The position numbers and the translations under genes are program-made. Positions 58,512 to 64,000 of a DNA stretch of 64,000 bases are shown here, in pieces. Positions within the stretch are counted from its first letter, which is position 1. Each line of letters opens with the position of its first letter. A model generated the notes under the pieces. The model ran no database searches. It was given only the letters and a program-made list of their open reading frames with translations, and was not told the origin of the DNA. This DNA is from Carallia brachiata (Eukaryota > Streptophyta > Magnoliopsida > Malpighiales > Rhizophoraceae): the NCBI GenBank assembly GCA_021464245.1, contig JADCRB010000016.1:15867634-15931633 (forward strand). The letters run 5' to 3'.

Positions 58512-58919
58512 TTATGCACACTGGAATCCCTTTGGGACGTGCTTGCCACAATAGTTGAGGAGCAAGCTCAAGGAAACTGGAACATTAAGGTTAATCCCCA
58601 AGATATTAGCCTTGATGGCAGTGCAAAGGCAAACAGCCGCTTCGAGATCGGCAAGGCCTTCAATAAGGCTGCAGCATGGGGTCTTTGGTGGGGTGCCAAC
58701 AACAAGGTGCAGCAGATCATTGAGTAAATTTGCACATACACCCAGTTTTAGGGTGTCCTTAGGGCAAGTACCCTTTGATGGAGCTGCTGGTGGGCTTGGG
58801 GTCTTGGGGGGTTTTGGCTTTGGTGGTGGTGGTGGGCAATAGGTGGATCTCACCAAAGTGGAGAACATGAGGTTGAGGGAGAGGAGAAGGGCAATTGAGG
58901 CTAGTAATCTTGAAGCCAT
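58512..58919 (-). CDS. HyPRP3: 14-kDa hybrid proline-rich protein, eight-cysteine motif
   Basis: Intronless, 135 aa, secreted. Signal peptide about residues 1-25 ([21 protein letters not shown]). The short linker [20 protein letters not shown] is more proline-rich than in HyPRP1. The complete eight-cysteine domain shows [32 protein letters not shown], a [15 protein letters not shown] core shared exactly with HyPRP1, and a final [12 protein letters not shown]. It lies 10.6 kb from HyPRP1 in inverted orientation, so the two are likely an old local duplicate pair, with HyPRP2 between them more distantly related. Likely a cell-wall protein; the stimulus that induces it cannot be told from the sequence. 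Confidence 0.96.
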   Translation of the reverse strand: MASRLLASIALLLSLNLMFSTLVRSTYCPPPPPKPKPPKTPSPPAAPSKGTCPKDTLKLGVCANLLNDLLHLVVGTPPKTPCCSLIEGLADLEAAVCLCTAIKANILGINLNVPVSLSLLLNYCGKHVPKGFQCA

Positions 58920-59014
58920 ATTTCAAAGAAGATTAGAAATTTTGAGATGTTAGAAGATGTTTTGAGCTTAACAGAGGATTTGGGTGATGCAAATGGTGAA
59001 GTGGGTTGAGGGTT

Positions 59015-59021
59015 CTTATAG
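59015..59021 (-). promoter_or_regulatory. TATA box of HyPRP3
   Basis: The minus strand reads CTATAAG, about 95-100 bases upstream of the ATG at 58919. This matches the 5' UTR length inferred for HyPRP1. Confidence 0.5.
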
Positions 59022-59099
59022 ATGGAGATTAAACTCTTATGGGGTTGCAAAATTCTTGAATGGAAATAAACCCAAGTGGGCACATGCATATCAGGCACA

Positions 59100-60990
59100 A
59101 TTAGCTGGCATTGCAGTATGCATGATAAGGTTCTTTTCTGATTACGGACTCTGGGTTTTGGAGTTTTCCTTTCTTATTAGTTGTCATTTCTCTATCAAAA
59201 ACGTGAAAAAACTATCTTTCATTGCAGTGCTTTTCCTTTGGTGGTTATTTGGGACTCAACTCTTGAATGAAATATGCAATTATGCACATTAACTATAATA
59301 TTGTTAGTTCTGGAATTTGAATATCAATCCTTCTTTCACTCCCCTCGCTCATATTTATAGCCTGTCTCTTCTGACAAACAAAAAAAAAAAAAACCTTTAG
59401 TTATTACACAATATTGGATCATATTTTCTGTTTTCTTTTTATTAGGAAAGGAAATGTTATGGCTCTGAAATTCATTCTTTGCTAAGATATTCTAACTCAA
59501 TCTAACTACATAACATTGTAGAAAAGTAATTTTTTTTTCTTTGGTTACATTGGAGGGCTTGAAACCTAATGATCACTATGGTTGAAACTGAAGCACTATG
59601 ATAAGGAATAATTTGATTCCGTTGGCCATTACACTTTAGAGTTCATTCTCCTATGTAAGTTACTATATCTGCATCCGTACTTTATTTTGTAGGTGCTTGA
59701 CCCCGATTGATCATTCTCAACCTGGTATCTCGACCTGAGTTGATCCCAGTAACCTTTAGATAATGATTTTCGTCGTTATACTATTTCTTGGTGTGATAGA
59801 GCTGAAGCACTACATCTCTAAACTCAAGTTTGAGACTGCAATTAGTCACTAACCTCAATAACAATTGACCCCTGACTACAACAATAAAATTACTAGAACT
59901 TCCGCTTCTAAAAAGATTTGTCTACACAGATTATGGATCAAGCTGAGATTGCGATTTGCAGTTGCATTGTGATGCAAACAAATCAAATCCATATAGCTAT
60001 TGCACGCTGGAGAACCTCTGCCATACTAGCTAGATCGCAGGAGTTAAAAATCGAAACTTGGTAACATGAAAAAAAAAGTTGAATGAAGATCATGTAAGTT
60101 ACTGTTCCCGAGAGCACTGCAAACAAACAGGTCACCGAGTGAATTACTTACTGTACTCATATTGTCCATTAGCTTTAAATTGAAACAGAAGTTTAATTGC
60201 TTGCTGACAAAATTGTAAACCCATTAGGGAATTTAGAATTTATGATCCACCAGACAGTGCACATGGGAGCCTTTGGTGACAAGATTCCGCATGTCCCTTT
60301 TTATCAGGTGAACTGTTTGCCTGGTTTGGAGCATTACATAGAATAGGCTATTTTTTCCGAGTTTGGGATGCCTATTAAATCTCTCATTGGGGTCTATCCA
60401 TTAGTGGATGCTACTCCAGTTTTCCTTTCTTACTGATTTCACTGGCACTCTCTTACTTGGCGGTGAGCACAAAACAAAGACAAGGTATCCTAGAAGAGGA
60501 AAGAATTTCCACTTGTGAGAAACAAGTTCTTGTTTCAAGGACTTGGACTGCCAAAAACAAGAGGCGGAAAGGACCTAGACATCTGGTAGTCCCGGTCTTT
60601 TTTCCTTTTCCTTTTGTTTTTTAGAGGAAAAAAAAGAGTTTTGATATTCTCCACCAGGGACAATCATGATAACGTAACATCTTTTACCTTTTTTTATTTA
60701 TTTTATGTATATTACATATTAATATTAAATTTCCTATACATCAACTTTATATATAATATATGTTGTATATTAATTTTAATTTATATATACATGAACTTAA
60801 TAAATTTCTGTATTTAAATCTGTTAGACTTTAAATTTAATTATTATATACATAACATTAATTTTTCAAAAAAAAAAAATTAGTGAGATTCCCCGTAAGTC
60901 CCGCCATTCATCTTTCTCTCGTCTTTGTTAACCCCATCCCTGCCCCTATCCGTCTATCAATTTCTATATATATATATATATATTAATTAA
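59100..60990. other. Intergenic, no gene seen
   Basis: Contains HyPRP3 upstream sequence and AT-rich DNA, with a (TA)n tract near 60967-60985. The plus ORF 60614-60817 is low-complexity Ile/Tyr/Leu-rich and not credible. Confidence 0.5.
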
Positions 60991-60994
60991 TACA

Positions 60995-61200
60995 GTTATG
61001 CTTGTAGGATCCACATTTCCGGTTCCTTATGCAGATATTAATACAAATATAAATACACTTACGTTAGTAGGATACACATTTCCTGTTATGGTAGGTCGTG
61101 GTCTATTAAGCAAGAGCTTCCTTACGCAATAGATTTAATGTGTCCAGGTTCATATAACACAATTGTTAGTAGGATGCACATTCCCCTTTCCTATAGTTCA
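60995..61200. repeat. Three dispersed copies of a GTAGGATNCACATTTCC motif
   Basis: TGTAGGATCCACATTTCC near 61004, TAGTAGGATACACATTTCC near 61065 and TAGTAGGATGCACATTCCC near 61169 are spaced about 60 and 105 bp apart. No surrounding element boundaries or gene. Confidence 0.6.
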
Positions 61201-62860
61201 TTGTCATCATAGAACAAAAGATTAAAATGAGCAATCGACAGTGATGACAATTAAAGGTATGGGCCGCCTGAGAAAAATATCAATACAAACACATTCACAT
61301 AACATTTCCGATTAATCGTGCTCAAAAAAAAAAAAAAAAATCCGATTAATCAACCGCAAGAAGCGTAACAGGGCCAAACATATCTAACATCAATACATAC
61401 CCATAGCTCAAGTTGCTATCGTCTCTGTCTTCCTTTTATTTTTGCTGCGTCTGCGTCACCAAAGAAAAAATGCTATCATCTCATGATTAGCTTTGTTAAA
61501 AAATGAAAAATTTTTACTATTTAGCTAGCAGAACAAATTAATCAACAGTACCAGCATTTAGTTTCATTCGTCATAAATTGAATGGGCTTAAAATATTAAC
61601 TGAAAATATGATGGCTCTTAAACGTGTTATTGGACCAAATTGATCAAATGCAGTATTGCCAATACGATAGTCTCCATTTTATTTACGGCACAAGCCCCCT
61701 TCATTGCTCAACCAAAAAATAAAAAAAGAAGGAACAAATTAGACCTGTTCATGGACTTAAGATACCACGTGGCCAGAATATACCGACCGCGAAAAACACA
61801 GGCTTCAAGATGTGTTTCCCTGGCTTGCATACAAGCCCAATTGGTCCTTGGACCGGGCTTGTAATTTATATTTCTGATTGATCTTGCCTACCGAGCTAGC
61901 CTGAGTACTTATGCTACACACCCACATTTGACCATGCCATACTTCTTTTGGGCTTGGCTTGGTAAAATAATTACACCTGAACATGGTTCTGAGCCGCCAA
62001 GGTTTGCCTCAGTTGAGCTCGGCCTCGTGAGTACCAAGCCATGATGGCATTGCGCTTGCGGACACCTACTTAGCACCAGATGCTTTCCGATTGACCAATT
62101 TAGAATTGGTTTGTCCAAGAAAAATAACACTTTAAAGTGAAAAGAAGGGGGAAAAAAGGACAAATCTCAAACCCCGAAAAAAAAAAACAAAAAGGGGACG
62201 AAGCTTTCGTACAACAGAAAAGATTCCAATCACATAAACACTCTTTTGCAAAAACAAAGCTATAACTGGACTCTTCCAGCAATGCCACAGATATGAAAAC
62301 ATCCTGCATTATGAATGATCCCTTTTTATCTTAGGATATAAACAATCTTGTAGGTCTTGTTTATTTCTCCGTGTTCACGGGGCTATATGGTTATTTATAT
62401 AATTTCTAAGACAAAAGTCTTAAATTTTAATCACTAAAATGTCTCCTAAAAGACAAGCTATACGTTTTAATTAGACCATAAGCTGTTACACTTTACAGGT
62501 TCTGCCTGCCGAGCATCCACAGGTGTTTGTGATCTTGAGATTATTAATGAAGTATTGGTCCAAAAATACAGAACGAACAGCCTTGGATTATTAAAATCAA
62601 ATACTTTTAACTTCGCAAGAAAACAAAAATTCACTTGCCCACGTTACCAGACATCTAACATTTTAAGAACAAACCAATCCCGAAAAAATTCAGCATCTTG
62701 TCTAGGAATGGAGCTGCAAACAAAGAAATATCAGCCAGATTCTTGAGAACATGCCAATTTCAGCAACAACCATTATTTTCAATAATCCTAAATTCCAAAA
62801 AGAAAGCAGGTGAACAACACATGCATGTACGCAACAATGACAACACAATTGCGGGCGCCC
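61201..62860. other. Intergenic, no gene seen
   Basis: Moderate composition with no supported ORF. A G-box-like CACGTGG occurs near 61767. The right part may be the 3' UTR of the minus-strand gene suggested at 62869-63295. Confidence 0.4.
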
Positions 62861-62868
62861 AAATTGGC

Positions 62869-63295
62869 CTAAGGTTCTCCACCAAGCTCCACCCGCAGGT
62901 TGTCGTATGGATAAACTTTTGGTGTCTGGTCAAACCAAAAAAACAGGGAAACGATGTAAGTCAAGAATCAAAAGTACAGAAACCACATAACTTTCAAAAA
63001 GAAACTTAAACATGACTCGAACAAAAAAAAAAAAAAAAAGAATATTGCAAATCCACCATCCAACTGGCAATTGATCTGAGTAAAGACAATCATACAAGTA
63101 ACTAGTATGATGGTTCAGCAGCAATTTTCAGACTAACTAAAGTTCCAACTCATCCTAAATGGTCCATGATGTCATGAACCATTGAAATCAAAAGGAACCA
63201 AAAAATGAAAGGGAGATAAAGACATGACAACACATAGAGGACCTGCAGTTCTACAAAGCTTCAGAACACTTTCAGGTTTGTTCTGGACCAGAACA
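62869..63295 (-). CDS. Possible last exons of an unidentified minus-strand gene
   Basis: Minus strand 62925-62869 follows a strong acceptor (CCTGTTTTTTTGGTTTGACCAG region) and encodes TPKVYPYDNLRVELGGEP-stop. Further upstream, after CCTCTTAAAG near 63316, the minus strand encodes DLDGIIVLVQNKPESVLKLC then RTA. The obvious donor after it (GCAG|GTCCTC) does not match the phase of the 3' exon, so the model is incomplete. I do not recognise the protein. Remaining exons would lie right of the window or in 63300-63790. Confidence 0.25.
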
Positions 63296-63797
63296 ATTAT
63301 TCCATCCAAATCCTTTAAGAGGAAACAAGAGTATCACTATACTGGTACATAGGTAGGTTATGTTACCTTCTGATGCTCACCAGTGAACCTCAACCACATA
63401 TCCCATATAAAAGAATATAATGGACCATACCAAGGAATCAACATTTTCACTCATCAGCAGATACTAATAGGATAATGATCTGCTACAAATTTGAAATTCC
63501 TCACGCACACTGGAGTTGGCGTTAAATAGGGCTATCAAACATGATCAAGTTCTGAACAAGCCTCAAACCAACAGATATTCTTTTTTTATATGGCATAGCC
63601 AATCTCAAAATCTCTCTATGAATAAAAGCATGTTGCTTTGTAGTTAACTTAGCACTTCTTTCTAGATTGACATAAGATTCAACATGAAAGAGACCAAGCA
63701 ATGAATGGCAACACAGAATTCACTTAATATACAGTAACTAGCAAAAGTTAACAGACTGCGACAACAAGGGAAATGAGCGAGAAATTTCAAGTAACAT

Positions 63798-63983
63798 CTA
63801 GTAGCACAAAAAAGAGAAAATCAGACTAAACAAACAAATGGGAAACACCCAAACATCAAGTTGAGCAAATTGACACTCAAGAACTTTGACTTCACCAATC
63901 GACACCATAATTGCTTCAAACTCTTGATTCATTCCAATCAAAATAATCAAATAAGAGCTCATTTCATCAGTAACACACCACAT
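63798..63983 (-). pseudogene. copia Gag-like fragment at the window edge
   Basis: The minus-strand ORF reads VTDEMSSYLIILIGMNQEFE followed by AIMVSIGEVKVLE. This resembles the copia Gag (UBN2) segment that usually reads DEELISYILxGLxxEYE with VSI after it. It is partial, ends in a stop, and no flanking LTR is in view, so it may belong to an element extending to the right. Confidence 0.4.
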
Positions 63984-64000
63984 ATTACAACTTAGAAGGG

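Noticed and set aside
58539..58842. Plus-strand ORFs of 62 and 95 aa
   Set aside because: Antisense shadows of HyPRP3.
60614..60817. 67-aa ORF rich in Ile, Tyr and Leu
   Set aside because: AT-rich chance frame without motif.
60995..61200. CRISPR-like repeat array
   Set aside because: Three imperfect, irregularly spaced repeats in a plant genome; no array structure.

Overview
The window is nuclear DNA of a flowering plant, almost certainly a eudicot. Genes have GT-AG introns, intergenic DNA is very AT-rich, and transposon remnants are dense (copia LTR element, LINE tails, hAT-like and Mutator-like non-autonomous elements, SINE-like pieces). The species cannot be proved from the sequence; a woody rosid such as Citrus is only a guess. 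No bacterial features, CRISPR array or tRNA/rRNA gene was seen.

Layout. 1-4.8 kb: the 3' two-thirds of an oxysterol-binding-protein-related gene (ORP, + strand), with a one-base frameshift in this copy. 5.2-8.6 kb: non-coding DNA with a SINE-like element, a 113-bp duplication and a long inverted repeat. 8.6-14.4 kb: a complete five-exon NRT1/PTR-family (NPF6 clade) transporter gene on the - strand, including a 40-nt micro-exon and a 2.8-kb intron with a 421-bp tandem duplication. 14.5-24 kb: intergenic, with an orphan exon-like ORF, a MITE with a 10-bp target-site duplication, a LINE RNase H fragment and a hAT-like element with a perfect 8-bp target-site duplication. 24.2-29.9 kb: a decayed Ty1/copia retrotransposon with 210-bp LTRs and an internal 577-bp gag duplication. 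30-46 kb: a transposon graveyard of LINE ends, two more hAT-like elements, a tandem MITE pair, and a small coding-free LTR element with a MITE nested inside it. 47.5-59 kb: three hybrid proline-rich protein genes (HyPRP, eight-cysteine motif), one on + and two on -, separated by LINE and repeat debris. 59-64 kb: mostly unexplained DNA, with possible last exons of a gene on the - strand and a copia Gag-like fragment at the right edge.

The genes do not form a pathway. ORP (lipid transfer at membranes), NPF6 (plasma-membrane nitrate/peptide transport) and the secreted cell-wall HyPRPs are ordinary plant genes; only the HyPRPs look like a local gene family. I found no convincing undescribed molecular system. 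The most useful leads are two one-base homopolymer deletions that break otherwise intact genes (ORP and HyPRP2), the 26-glycine tract in HyPRP2, the loss of the nitrate-binding histidine in the NPF6 protein, several transposons whose exact boundaries can be read from target-site duplications, and a possibly unnamed small LTR element.
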